Of a stretch of 26,758 bases of DNA, positions 16,784-26,758 are shown one piece after another. The position numbers and the translations under genes were made by a program. The stretch is from Zygnema cylindricum (Eukaryota > Streptophyta > Zygnematophyceae > Zygnematales > Zygnemataceae): positions 12,501 to 39,258 of the forward strand of contig JBBHKE010000612.1 of assembly GCA_037447655.1 (NCBI GenBank). Direction: 5' to 3'. A model generated the notes under the pieces. It did not search any database and was not told the origin of the DNA. It saw only the letters and a program-made list of their open reading frames with translations. The stretch's first letter is position 1, and each line of letters starts with the position of its first letter.

Positions 16784-17520
16784 AAGGTCGCAAAAGTCAA
16801 AATTTTAGATAACCGAAACCGACCGTTTTTTTTATTTCAAAATCTGAGTACCCGGCGCCCGACCGGGTTATGTCACGCTCCTAAATTGTTAACCATTACC
16901 CGAAACACGTTTACGAAACTAAAAGTTAACCGAAACTCGGTTTCTCGCGACTAACCGTACCCGCCCGTACCCGAAAAAGTACAAAATTACAACGCTCATT
17001 GTTATTAGCGTTAAGCATTTATTACACCGCAAATCGTAATTATCGTAAATAAATAACTAGAGTAAAAAAATAATAATGTTATCAATTGAGGCAATAATTC
17101 CGATCAGTCGCGTGATATTAACATAATAATTTGACATATTTATGGAAACACCTTATAAAGTGCATAATTAACACTTTACAATAGAGTACGATTTGCGGCC
17201 TTTATCTTCTAGTAAGATTTACGAAATGAATAGTGTTAGTACTGTGTCAAATTTGCGACGCTAATCATGATGTTACGTACTTCCAGGATACCAAAAGTAC
17301 AAAGTACAATAATGTTGGATAGTATGGACAGTACAAAATTTTCATTTTTTTTTCATTTTTTGCTTACCTGACCGTAACCGTTTTTTTTTTTTTTTTTCTG
17401 TGAATCAACCGCATGAATCTGCCCGACCCCCGAAATTTGGCAACCAAATCCGTTCCACAACCAACGCGGGCGGTCGGTTAACAGTCATTTACAGTTTCGG
17501 TTAACCGTTTGCGACCTCTA
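16784..17520. mobile_element. Inner non-autonomous element, hAT-like
   Basis: AAAGGTCGCAAAAG at the left and CGTTTGCGACCTCT at the right are inverted. Both sides carry subterminal AACCGAAAC / GTTTCGGTTAACC motifs, a pattern seen in plant hAT derivatives. It lies inside the 16578-17762 element. Confidence 0.4.
17022..17205. mobile_element. Small foldback element within the nest
   Basis: ACACCGCAAATCGTA near 17024 is inverted as TACGATTTGCGGC near 17190. Termini resemble the CTACACCG MITE families. Confidence 0.4.
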
Positions 17521-17546
17521 CCCCACACCCACTGAGACACGCCAAT

Positions 17547-17574
17547 TGGGGGGGGGGGAGGGGGGGTGAGGGCA
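17547..17574 (+). repeat. G-run
   Basis: A G11 run, then AGGGGGGGTGAGGG on the plus strand near the right side of the nested elements; quadruplex-type composition. Confidence 0.75.
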
Positions 17575-17762
17575 TTTGGAAAAATAATGACCTAACGTCA
17601 CTTCGATATATGGCAATTGATATATATCGTGATATCAACCGATATCGCAAAAATAAGGCGATATTAAACTCCTCGATATATCAAAGCTATATATCGATTA
17701 TGAAGTACCCAATATTAAGTATATATCGAATATCAGCAAGGGGCCCTTGATACCCAACATTA

Positions 17763-18216
17763 GAAAATTGGCATGGCATTCCACGGTAAAGAAATCGCAC
17801 TTGGCACGAAGGATAAGCGCGTGCCGTTGACGCCCTTTGTGAAGACGTGTCAATAAAGCACACGAGTTTTCCACTAAGTGGTTGGGGCCACTCAACGCCT
17901 CCACGGTAATGAACAGATGTTGTACACAGACTTGTTTTTAGTTAGGCTTTCTATGTTCACTTTTAAAATGTTCCTCGAATAATTAAAAGCTTAAGGTGTG
18001 TTCTTGTATGCCAAAGTAAAGGTATGTCCCTATGTGCCAAAGTAAGGGTTTTTTTTTGTCGTTTTCATTAAAGCTTAACTTTTTATCTATAAAATTACAA
18101 TGACGAAACTAAAAATACACCTTGCGTCGTCTTAAAACTTAGAATAAAACAAGTTGTCGTTTTGTGTTTTTTTGACCACCGACAACATGATGCCACCTCA
18201 TTTTGAACTTTACCTT
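17763..18216. other. Intergenic, nothing recognised
   Basis: AT-rich spacer between the DNA-transposon nest and the retrotransposon. No gene or repeat identified. Confidence 0.6.
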
Positions 18217-18221
18217 AAAAC
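18217..18221. repeat. Candidate target-site duplication, left (AAAAC)
   Basis: AAAAC precedes the 5' LTR; AAAAT follows the 3' LTR at 25972-25976. Four of five bases match, and the difference is a C-to-T transition. A-rich sequence makes chance agreement possible. Confidence 0.45.
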
Positions 18222-19253
18222 CATAGAAACTAATGGTTTTCTTTTAGTATTTTCTAGGTCGAAATATTATAAAATAAAAGGCAGAAAGAAAGCATTGACA
18301 GCATGCCTCTAACTTCTCTCTCAAGTCCCCACACTTGTCGCAGTCACTGAAGATTGGAGAGGGAGTTAGAGCCATGGATGTCTAGGTTGTCCAAAGGGAC
18401 AAGAAGGCAAGTTTTGGTAGAGTTACCAAAAAGGCTTGACGAACCCTGGATTTGATCGTGGTACCTACCGTCCGTCAAGGAAGCCTAAAGTCGTTAGCGT
18501 TATCCTATAGTCTAGGAATTGTCTTGGGATATACAGGGTTATATATCTACTTAAAGATATGTCGTTAGAGAAACTCATTTACCTGAGCGAATGGACTTGT
18601 AAAACATAGACCTGAAGATATACATTGTACGGGCGAAGTTACCGTACGAAACAAAAAAAACCGCACATTTGTTTCGACGGCTGATATTAAAAGTCGGTTC
18701 GGATCAGACTGCCACAGAAAAAGCTGACATTGCGGAATGGAAGTTTTGGCGGTTTTCAGTCCCTGTCACACCAAGAGATACATGGCGCTATATTATTGGC
18801 TTGCGGCATTTCTGGAGAGCATTAGATCAAATCTTGAAGTGACAAGCGTCCATTCTTTGGCCATGTCGTACGATGGTCGTACATAAAGTAATCCGGCGCT
18901 AGTACCTTTTATGTACTATACACTAATTTGATTCACGCGTACTTTAGTAGTAGAGGCTTTAGGGAGAGGTTCATGACTTAGACAAATTTAAGGTAGCCGC
19001 CTCTCTCCCAGAGAGCTTTTGTACAAAAGGTCATATTTGACAATTCATAACTTACTTCTCAGGGGAACAAATCACTTAATTTTTTTTGCTATTGACTCAG
19101 GGGAGTCTTCTCTTCATAAAGGTGAGGGTGGTCAGAGTCATTTTCTGTGAGGATGGCAATTATTTCTTGGTGAAACCAAAGGGGGTCAAGGTTATCCTTG
19201 AGGCTTTGTGTGAGCTCCCTACTTTGAGGACCTATGGAGGTCTCAAAGTTGCA
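18222..19253 (+). repeat. 5' LTR
   Basis: Aligns throughout with 24849-25971. The terminal TG has become CA (CATAGAAAC against TGTAGAAAC). The end is taken at AAAGTTGCA, the last shared block. The G-box present in the 3' LTR is mutated here (ATACATGGC, 18778-18786). Confidence 0.88.
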
Positions 19254-19276
19254 CGTTATGGGCCCATCATCTAGAG

Positions 19277-20136
19277 GTGCCCATCTATAGCAAAACTGCC
19301 TTCATATACTGGGAGAGTATGATGATAAGAGCTCTGTGTGAGAAAAGATTTTGGGGGATAGTGAGTAGACGAGTGAGGCGTCCATCCAGCCTGGGCATTC
19401 CTCTAGTGTTTGAAGGGACCAGGTTTACTAGAAAAGCAGTTCTAGCTCCACCAAAGGAGAGTGAGGATGGGGAAAGCATTGTGATGGACAAAAGGAAAGA
19501 CAAGGAGAAAATCACACCAAACGCAACACCTAAAGCAATCGGATCGGCTTTCATGTCACTTGTTTCGAGGAATGAGGAGAATGAAATAAATACCAGGGAT
19601 TACAATAATTTGGCGGCAAAACTCTTCATACTTCGTCATCTCAACCAAAGACTTGCATCACCTCATTTCCAAGTGGAAAGGGCATCCGATCTACGGGTGG
19701 CACTTATAAAAATGTACCGAAGTAGTACGATTCAGCAACAGCAGCTGGCAGATCAGAAATAGATGCATATAAATGTAAAGGAGGAGAGATGTTAGATTTC
19801 TATAATGAGCTTGCTACACTCTTTATGGAGTTAGAGAGTATTGAAAAGGTAGAAACTGAAATGATGAACTACTCATGAAGTTACCTGGTGATTATGATAG
19901 TATAGTTAACCGTGTACAAGACCTACTGGATTCCAGGTAGACTTGAACCTTCGTGGTAGGGATGATTGTCGTCCGAGAGAATACGATAGAGATGCGAAGG
20001 GGAGGAAAGAGCGGCCAAACCTTGGCAGCCAGAACCAATAGGAGGAACAAGAATTTAAGGAAACCAATTGGAATTTATGGAGGGGGGGGGGCAGAAAAAC
20101 TAGATCGATGAGTCCGGACTGAGGGTCTCAAAGGGA
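19277..20136 (+). pseudogene. Copia gag remnant
   Basis: An open frame to 19762 (161 codons, MPIYSKTAFIYWESMMIRAL) contains the W-x-x-(M/I)-RALCEK-FWGIV element of copia Gag. Homology continues past the stop in another frame (DFYNELATLFMELESIEK from about 19798) and then through several stops near 19870-20000. The CCHC knuckle falls in the following segment. Confidence 0.75.
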
Positions 20137-20523
20137 TTGTGTAATTTATGGAAGAAACTGGGGCAATATATGGGGGAGGGCTCTAAACTAACAGAAGTCC
20201 GCTTAAAAGAGGGGCAGACAGGACCTTCAAGAGGAAAGAAGAAGGCCCTTGTGACACAAGTACGTAAAGAGGAATTTGAGGAAGATGAGCTCTTGTTGGA
20301 TGAGGAGATGGAGGTTAAGACAGAGGTCGAAATTCCACGAAAACATAAATGTGCCTACGGAGGATTGAGAAGTGAAGCTGGTTGGATTGTATATTCAGGT
20401 GCTTCTATGCACATGTGTAAGGATAAACACTTATTTACAAAGATGAGAAAGATTCCCATTATAGAGATAGAGTATGCGGATGGGAAGGTAGTCACTACTA
20501 CTTTGGTGAATCCGTACATTTGA
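20137..20523 (+). pseudogene. Gag zinc knuckle and protease remnant
   Basis: The first residues CNLWKKLGQYMGEGS occupy the CCHC knuckle position, but only the first Cys survives. About residues 85-110 read GWIVYSGASMHMCKDKHLF, the copia protease motif in which the catalytic Asp of D-S-G-A is Tyr. Acidic/basic spacer lies between. Both changes predict no function. Confidence 0.8.
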
Positions 20524-20760
20524 AAGTCTTAGTGGAGGGAAAGACATCCATAGTTACATTCTCTGATGTGTTGTTTATTCCTTTGCTAAACAAAAACCTC
20601 TTCTCAACATCTATGTTTGATGATAAGGGTTTTGAAACTAACATTAGGAAGGGAACCTTTACTGCTAGTTTTTAGCAGGAAGTTTATTTCACTGTTGAAA
20701 AGGGTAGCCAAGTGATGTTTAGGCTGATTTTAAGGAATGAAAAAAAATAAACTTTTGTTA
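20524..20760 (+). pseudogene. Pol fragment before integrase (GAG-pre-integrase region)
   Basis: Encodes KVLVEGKTSIVTFSDVLFIP then LLNKNLFSTSMFDDKGFE, the typical copia N-V-L-(F/Y)-(V/I)-P--KNL-S-----G stretch, then a TAG near 20674. Confidence 0.75.
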
Positions 20761-21680
20761 AAATGTGTGTATATTTTAGGTTTGTATTTATCTACTGTAT
20801 GTCAAATGGTCTTTCTACGTTCCTCCATACTTAGCGTAGTCACTGAGGACTCAAAGATAGCCATGGCTCCCTTAGATACTGAGGAAGACAAGCTAAGGGA
20901 GCAGAAGGCATACTCATTGCAAAAATTTTGCGTCAAAACTAGGATTTGGTCTTAAGACCTACAGAACGAGAATCGTCCGGTGTAGCCGTGCGCCATATCC
21001 GTTCGGTTTTAGTGAAACGTTACGTATAATGAGTGTGTTTTGTATTTAAAGATGGTACCAATCTACAAACTCCATTTCGCAGATTACGAAACGAAACGAC
21101 ATTCAAATTAAACGGACGCGATTAACTTTCGGTTTCAGATCCGACGGCTCACAGTGCAGCCGAAACACCGGAGTGGACATTTGTCAGTTTGTAAGCCAAT
21201 ATTGGTGGACGACACGTGGCGAGTTATGAGTGGACAGGGGATATTACGAGGGGAGCAACTACAACTCAAAAACTGACACGCGTCAACAGAGCGGCCATGC
21301 CTTCCTAGGGTCGTACAAAAAGTAACCAGACGCGGTATCTTCACTTTGCATATCATTATTGGCTGCAGAGTAGGTTCAGAGAGGGAGCCTAAGACTTAGA
21401 AAAATTTAGGTAGCCGCCTCTCTCCCAGACTTCAATTACATTTATAGGCCAATCTTGGCTGGCCATAACTTAATGCTCAGAGGAGCAAATTCAGTGATTC
21501 TTTTTGCTACAGACTCAACGGGTCGAGGCTACACAGAAGTGTAGTCCGTCAGAGTTTGTGCATGCCAAGGTGGTGGTATTTCTAAGGGAAATTCAAAGTG
21601 GGGAATGTTGTCCAAAACACATGTTCAAGTTTTGCATTCTGTGGTGGAACTGAGCACACGGAAAGTCTTCTTTCACAAGT
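20756..21680 (+). mobile_element. Related solo-LTR-like insertion inside pol (boundaries approximate)
   Basis: Shares blocks with the LTRs in the same order: GTAGTCACTGAGGA-type (20838), an ACACGTGGC box (21212), GGTAGCCGCCTCTCTCCCAG (about 21409), and GCTCAGAGGAGCAAAT. It lacks coding sequence. A TGTTAAAATG start (20756) and an AGTTTTGCA end (21635) are possible termini. Flanking 5-mers do not match, so limits are uncertain. Confidence 0.65.
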
Positions 21681-21849
21681 GTGAAGCTTTATTGGGGTTT
21701 TGACTGTTAGGATGTCAGTCATTTGGGTTTGTATCAACTTGGAGTCGACATTATCTGGATAAGTTTCTTTAGTTCTGCCATTTCTGTGGGGGAATGGAGC
21801 CGCTATAATAAAGACTTTATTATGTTGGTATGTTATTATGTTTATGATA

Positions 21850-22498
21850 TTATTTTATGGCTTAAGAGGCTTTGACATGTGAATTTAGATAAGTTTAAAA
21901 AAATGAAAAGATGGGAGTGCTGGAAGGGTTGGAGTTTGGAGAAAGTGAAAATCTAAGTGACTGTAGTGGATGTGCACAAGGTAAGGCACACAGATTACCA
22001 TTCCCAAAAAAAATCAATTATAAAGGAAAGGTTTTTGAATTAACACGCTAATATCTAAGGCGGCCGTGGGAGAGTAAAGATCTATATGACCATCACCAAA
22101 CGATTGGTCTCTGATAAGAAGTGTTTTTAGAAAATAAATCAAAGGCCCTGATTTTCAAAGGTATAAAACTTAAAAATACCAAACCCTATTAAGGGCATGA
22201 GGATAATGGGAGAAATACCCAGTCCAGGATTTTGGAAGATGGAGTAAAAACCGAAAGACAACCAAATGTCTTGAACATTATGGTGTCTTAAGTTAATGGG
22301 ATACTAAGTGATAGTGCAGGGGACTTATCAAAATAAGAAATTGGAAAGATTATTGCAAGAATGAAATGTGCAAATTATCTCGAGGCAGTATTACCCGACG
22401 GTAAAGACAAGCATGTATGAGATAGATGATAGAAAAACCAAATATTTACAAGGTTTTGACAACCCAGTGTTCAGTCTAGATACAAATTGGTCAAATTG
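21850..22498 (+). pseudogene. Integrase remnant: zinc finger and core
   Basis: LWLKRL-HVNLDKF then CSGCAQGKAHRLPFPKK (CxxC at 21962 and 21971) is the HHCC zinc-finger end of copia integrase; the first His is replaced. The catalytic core (22040-22400) is recognisable only in pieces such as EDGVKTERQPN, with frameshifts and stops, so the DDE residues cannot be assigned. Confidence 0.75.
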
Positions 22499-22972
22499 AA
22501 AGTTAGATCCGAAAGGAAAACCAAGATATCTGCTAGGATATGATGAAGATGTAAAAGGGTATAGAGTCTATGATCTTAAGAGAGAAGATATAATTATAGT
22601 GAAGCATCTAGTGGTTATGGATGAACGGAAATATATAGATCTATTTAAGCATACCAAATCAGTCAAAATCAGATTTGAGTCAGAAAATTCTGATGACTTT
22701 GAGCTTCCCAATTATCCTGGTTTCCGAGAATATGAAAATCTTGCCGGTACAAATCAGATCGGAAATTAACAAACATTGGAACCTCAAATGACAACTCGGC
22801 TAGAAGCAAAAGAAATGGTGGAAATTGAACCGGAACCAAGGGAGAGGGGAGAAGCTGAAACGGTTCGAAGGTATCCACGAGAGCCATCTATACCAGCGAC
22901 AGATTTTAATAGAGGAAGGAAAAGCAACAAAAGGTTGCAAGAAAAACAAGTCAACAAAGGTAACTAAACCAT
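22499..22972 (+). pseudogene. Integrase C-terminal region and linker
   Basis: DPKGKPRYLLGYDEDVKGYR is the conserved copia integrase C-terminal motif, followed by VYDLKREDIII. A Glu/Arg-rich linker to reverse transcriptase follows, split between two frames (22776-22967 and 22825-23031). Confidence 0.8.
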
Positions 22973-24090
22973 CTCATCTGGATGAACCACAACCCTATAA
23001 AGAGGCAATGAATTGTCCGGAGAGAAACTGATGGAAGAGAGCCATTGACGAGGAAATGACCTCAATTATGGCGGTCAATACCTAGGAGTTGGTGGACTGT
23101 CCACAAGACCATAAAGCGATTCGATATTAGTGGGTATTCAAGCTGAAAATAAACCAGGATATTACCTTGAAGCATTACAATGCCTGATTAGTGGCTAAAG
23201 GATTTACTTGGAAAGAGGGAATATACATCAAGCAGACCTTTGCCCATGTCATCAGGTTCCCCTCACTCTGTATTCTTCATAGTCTGGCACCATTAGAAGA
23301 CATGGAGGTGCACCAGATGGACATCGAGAGAACCTTCCTTCATGGAGAGCTAGAAGAGTAGATCTCCATGGGACAACCCGAAGGTTTCGTGGAACAAGGA
23401 GAAGAAAGCAAGGTAAGTCGGCTGATCAAATCTTTATATGGCAATAAACAAGCGCCTGGACAATGGAACAAAAAGCTTATGAGTTTCTTACAACTCTGAG
23501 ATATATAAGGATTACCTTAGATCATTCAATTTACCTGTTTGAAGATGAAGAAGGTATTATTTTTATTGGAATCTATTTTGACGATTTGATAGTTTTAAGG
23601 AAATTTATGGACAAAATTAATAAACTGAAAACAAATCTAAAGAGGAAATTTGTGATGAACAATATGGGAGAGGCAATATATATTTTGGGAATTCAGGTAG
23701 AGAGAGACAGAGATAGAAGGATAATCAGATTAACTCAAACGGAGGCCACTGGGAACATTCTGGTAATATTTCAAATCGACAAGGCTAATAGTCGTACAAC
23801 TCCAATGGATCTGAAGAAGAGAAGTGCGGGGAGTGTGGAAGAAGAAGTTATAATCTTGAATGATGAGTTAGGCCCTGAAGAGAAGAAATTCATGCAGAGT
23901 CTTCCTTATAGACAAGTAATGGGCAGCTTAATCTATTTTATTAATTGTACCCGGCCGAAATTAGCTGCAGCTTTAGGAGTACTACGTAGGAGTCTGAATG
24001 CACCCACTAAGAGAGATTGGGAGACAACTTAGTGAGTCCTTAGATATCTCATAGGGACTAGAGATCTATGGTTGCATTTCGGTCCAAGGG
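22973..24090 (+). pseudogene. Reverse transcriptase remnant
   Basis: Starts with EPQPYKEAMNCPE and W-RAIDEEM and continues through LVAKGF, QPEGF and KSLYG-KQAPGQW in one frame, broken by stops at 23029, 23083, 23128, 23185 and 23359. A frameshift near 23470 moves it to the frame 23463-24032, with the polymerase motif YFDD (23574-23585; canonical YVDD), YILGIQVERDRD and PYRQVMGSLIYFINCTRP. Confidence 0.9.
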
Positions 24091-24350
24091 AAGTAAGTGG
24101 AGTACGGAAGAATGAGTTATAATCTTGAATGATGAGTTAATCCCTGAAAAGAAAAAATTTATGCAGACCATTCCTTATAGACAAGTAGTGGGCAACCTTA
24201 TCTATTTTATAAATTGTACCCGATCAAATTTAGCTCCAGCTCGAGGAGTACTTAGTAGGAATCTGGATGCACCTAATAAGAGAGATTGGGAGGCAGTTAA
24301 GAAAGCCCTTAGATATCTCACAAGGACTAGAACTCTATGGTTGCATTTGG
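23816..24350 (+). repeat. 269-bp tandem duplication inside pol
   Basis: The block beginning TAATCTTGAATGATGAGTTA occurs at 23851 and 24120, an offset of 269. Both units encode PEEKKFMQ/PEKKKFMQ, PYRQV-G-LIYFINCTR and KRDWE. Since 269 leaves remainder 2 on division by 3, the duplication itself moves the downstream RNase H into another frame. Confidence 0.92.
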
Positions 24351-24840
24351 GTGGGGACAATACTGACATCACCACTTGGAGTGATGCCAGCTATACGGAT
24401 GCTCCTATGAGGAGATATATTTTTGAATATGTATTGTATATTGGTGATGGGGCTTGCTGCAACAGCAACAAACATCAGAATGTTATTGCTTAGTCCACAA
24501 TGGAGGTTGAGTATATGGTCTGTTGCCCTGTTGTAAAAGAATTGATGTGGGTGAAGTCTTTGCTTGGTGAACTTGGTCATCTTAAGAGTGGTGTGCAAAA
24601 AATCTTTTGTGATAATAAAGCAGCCGTTGCAGTTGTTGCCCATCTTAAACATCACTTTAAAGCCAAACAAATGGACATTAGACTTAGTTTTGTTTGGGAA
24701 AAGGTAGAAAAAAAAATCAGTTGAGAGTACAGACCGGATAGTGAAATGGTAGCGGATATGATGACTAAACCTGTCATATTTCCCAAATTAGTTTTCTCTA
24801 AGGAGAAGTGTGGACTCAAAGTAAAATGTGACTTAAAAAT
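24125..24840 (+). pseudogene. RNase H and pol C-terminus remnant
   Basis: KKALRYLTRTRTLWLHLGG, TTWSDASYTD, STMEVEYM, LMWVKSLLGELG, IFCDNKAAV and ADMMTKPV are the ordered copia RNase H motifs. In-frame stops fall at about 24491 (TAG before STMEVEYM) and 24722 (TGA). Confidence 0.9.
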
Positions 24841-24848
24841 AAGGGGAG
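24835..24848 (+). other. Polypurine tract
   Basis: AAAAATAAGGGGAG immediately precedes the 3' LTR (TGTAGAAAC), the position from which plus-strand DNA synthesis is primed in LTR elements. Confidence 0.8.
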
Positions 24849-25971
24849 TGTAGAAACTAATGGTATTCTTTTTGTATTTTCTAGGTCTAAAGATTGTAAA
24901 AAAAAAGGCGGAAATGAAGCACTGAAAGCCTGCCTCTAACTTCTCTCTCAAGTCCCCACTAACTTCTCTCTCAAGTCCCCACTCTTGTCACAGTCACTAA
25001 AGATTAGAGAGGGAGTTAGAGCCATGGCTCTCTAGGTTGCCCAAAGAAAAGACTAGAGAGGGAGTTAGAACCATGGCTCTCTAGGTTGCCCAAAGAGACA
25101 AGAAGGCAGGTTTTGGATTAGTTACCAAAAAGGCTTGACGGACCGAGGATTTTATCTTGGTAACTACCGTCCGTCAAAGAAGCCTATAGCCTTTAGCGTT
25201 ATCCTATAGTCTAGGAACTATGTTAGGATACATAGGGTTCGATAACTAGTTAAAGATATACCTTTAGAGAAACTCATTTATGTGAGCAAACAGATTTGTA
25301 AAACATAGACATAGTGATATACATTGTACGGGCAAAGGTACCGTACGAAACAAACAAACCTCACATTTGTTTAGACGTCTAATATTAAAAGCTGGTTCGG
25401 ATCCGACGGCCACGGAAAAGCTCACATCAAAGAATGGGCGTTTTGGCAGTTTTTGGTCCTAACCACACCAAGTGACACGTGGCGCTCTTTTATTGGCTTG
25501 CGGCATTTCTAAAGAGCATCAGATCAAGTCCAAAAGTGACAAGCGTCCACTCTTTAGCCATGTTGTACGATGGTCGTACAGAAAGTAATCCGGCGCCTGT
25601 ACCTTTTTTGTATTCTACAATAATTTGATTCACGCCGTACTCTAGTATTTGAGGGTTTAGAGAGAGGTTTAGGACTTAGACAAATTTAAGGTAGTCGCCT
25701 CTTTCCAAGAGAGCTTTTATACAAAAGGTCATCTTTGAAAAATCATAACTTACTGCTCAGAGGAGCAAATCACTTGATTTTTTTTGCAAATCACTTGATT
25801 TTTTTTGCTATTAACTCAATGGAGTCTTTTCTTCACAGGGTTGAAGGTGGTCATTGTCATTGTTAGCCAGGGTGGGAGTTATTCTTGGTGAAATCAAAGG
25901 GGGTCAGGGTTATCCTAGAGGTTTCGGGTGAGTTGCATACTCTGAGGACCTATGGATGTCTTAGAGTTGCA
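24849..25971 (+). repeat. 3' LTR, with three internal tandem duplications
   Basis: Begins TGTAGAAACTAATGG and ends TTAGAGTTGCA. Relative to the 5' LTR it has extra copies of 23 bp (24937/24960), 49 bp (25001/25050) and 21 bp (25765/25786). Their sum, 93 bp, accounts for the 91-bp length difference. It keeps an intact ACACGTGGC at 25475. Confidence 0.9.
25475..25483 (+). promoter_or_regulatory. ABRE/G-box in the 3' LTR
   Basis: ACACGTGGC, within GACACGTGGCGC. The same motif stands at 21212-21220 in the LTR-like insertion; the 5' LTR has ATACATGGC. Motif conservation across LTRs suggests a promoter element; no expression evidence. Confidence 0.5.
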
Positions 25972-26758
25972 AAAATTTATTGAAAATGTGTTTTAAAGTA
26001 AAGTATCACCGCTCCACAAGTAGGAAAACAACTTCCCAGGTTTTAAACGATTTCTAAAGTCACCGACGAGGAGAAGTACACAATTATTTTTTCTTTCTCC
26101 GTTTGCATGATTCATTTTTACAAGGTTCTCAAGATTTTAATGTCATTTCAGTGAAAGGTGAAAAATCTACAAGGTTGCCATTTGAACTGGACACAACTTC
26201 TCTTACCTTGCCTCTAATCCACTCTTTCACACCTACTATTTCACATTCTTTGACAAGGTGGCTTTCGCTTATTAGAAGGGAGCGGGAGAAAATATTCAAA
26301 GCGAATGTCTTCGACCTTTTCTTCGACCATTTTGTTACTATTTGGGAATAGAGCATTGAATTTGATTAACAATGGGGGAGAAAAAAAGCAAAATGGTTAT
26401 GTTTTCCAAAAACTGATTTCTTCTTGACACTATGGGAGAAGATAATTTCTTGAGGTTATGGGGAAAGAAAAAATAATAGATATTCAATAGGAAATACAAA
26501 AAAGACAACCACATAAGAGAGGAAAAGACAAGGGCATATTTTTCAACCATGAAATCACATGGCTGAAAAGTTGTACATTAACAATGTCACGCAAAAACAT
26601 GCAACGGTGTAAGAAATTTCGAAATGTCCGTTACGACAACACAGACTAGATTCGTTAGCAATTTTCACAAGCATTGTCGATGTATACGATTGTCACAAAT
26701 TTAAGTAACGAATTTATTTTAGCGCATTTCGACACTTAGAAAACATGTATGGAAAATC
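25972..26758. other. Right flank, no gene recognised
   Basis: AT-rich. An 82-codon frame at 26103-26351 (starts MHDSFLQGSQDFNVISVKGE) has no recognisable domain and cannot be called a gene. The last 150 bp contain GTTACGACAAC-type short inverted motifs only. Confidence 0.5.

Larger units (their letters stand above)
16578..17762. mobile_element. Putative non-autonomous DNA transposon with nested insertions
   Basis: TAATGTTGGGCATC at 16578 is inverted (one mismatch) as GATACCCAACATTA ending at 17762. Both ends have subterminal TATCGATA/CGATATATCG motifs (16600-16700, 17600-17740). The TGTTGGGCATCGG-type end resembles hAT termini. Flanks do not give a clear target duplication, and no transposase is present. 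Confidence 0.5.
18222..25971 (+). mobile_element. Degenerate Ty1/copia LTR retrotransposon (7.75 kb)
   Basis: Two direct LTRs of about 1.03 and 1.12 kb flank gag, protease, integrase, reverse transcriptase and RNase H in that order. Integrase before reverse transcriptase defines Ty1/copia (Pseudoviridae). The element has a polypurine tract before the 3' LTR. It is inactive: LTRs are visibly diverged, coding is spread over all three frames with many stops, the protease active site is altered, another LTR-like segment sits inside pol, and part of pol is duplicated. No primer binding site was recognised after the 5' LTR; TGGGCCCATC at 19259 is the nearest TGG. Confidence 0.93.

Noticed and set aside
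1-26758. CRISPR arrays, tRNA or rRNA genes, bacterial operons
   Set aside because: The tandem arrays lack direct repeats with unique spacers, no RNA gene fold was recognised, and the introns and copia element show a eukaryotic nuclear origin.

Overview
This is AT-rich eukaryotic nuclear DNA, and the content points to the plant lineage. The left half holds a plant-family tethering gene with GT-AG introns. The right half holds a decayed Ty1/copia retrotransposon whose LTRs carry a plant-type ABRE/G-box. The species cannot be named from the sequence. The long repeat-filled introns and high transposon load suggest a repeat-rich genome, possibly a non-seed plant or streptophyte, but this is weakly supported.

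Positions 14321 to 1 (minus strand) hold one large gene that no single open frame reveals. I assembled nine exons by translating short open segments, finding GT/AG boundaries and checking that codon phase carries across every junction. The 799 codons present encode an N-terminal membrane anchor, an SMP lipid-transfer domain, one C2 domain and a long Ser/Pro-rich tail that runs off the left edge. This is the architecture of plant extended-synaptotagmin-like proteins of the NTMC2 type 6 group, which act at ER-plasma membrane contacts. The introns total about 12 kb. They contain foldback MITEs, a strict 42-bp array of a TGACA palindrome, a tandem array that copies the exon 3 splice acceptor, a 14-bp array, an A/C minisatellite, and G-runs flush against the first 5' splice site.

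Positions 14322 to about 16570 hold the presumed promoter side of this gene (a perfect GCCACGTGGC G-box, hairpins, clustered GTAC motifs) and a GC-rich island with an unassigned open frame. Positions 16578-17762 look like a nest of non-autonomous DNA transposons. Positions 18222-25971 are a 7.75-kb Ty1/copia element with both LTRs, a candidate target-site duplication, and the order gag, protease, integrase, reverse transcriptase, RNase H. It is dead: the protease aspartate is replaced, the frame carries stops and shifts, a related LTR sits inside pol, and 269 bp of pol is tandemly duplicated. The last 780 bp have no recognisable gene.
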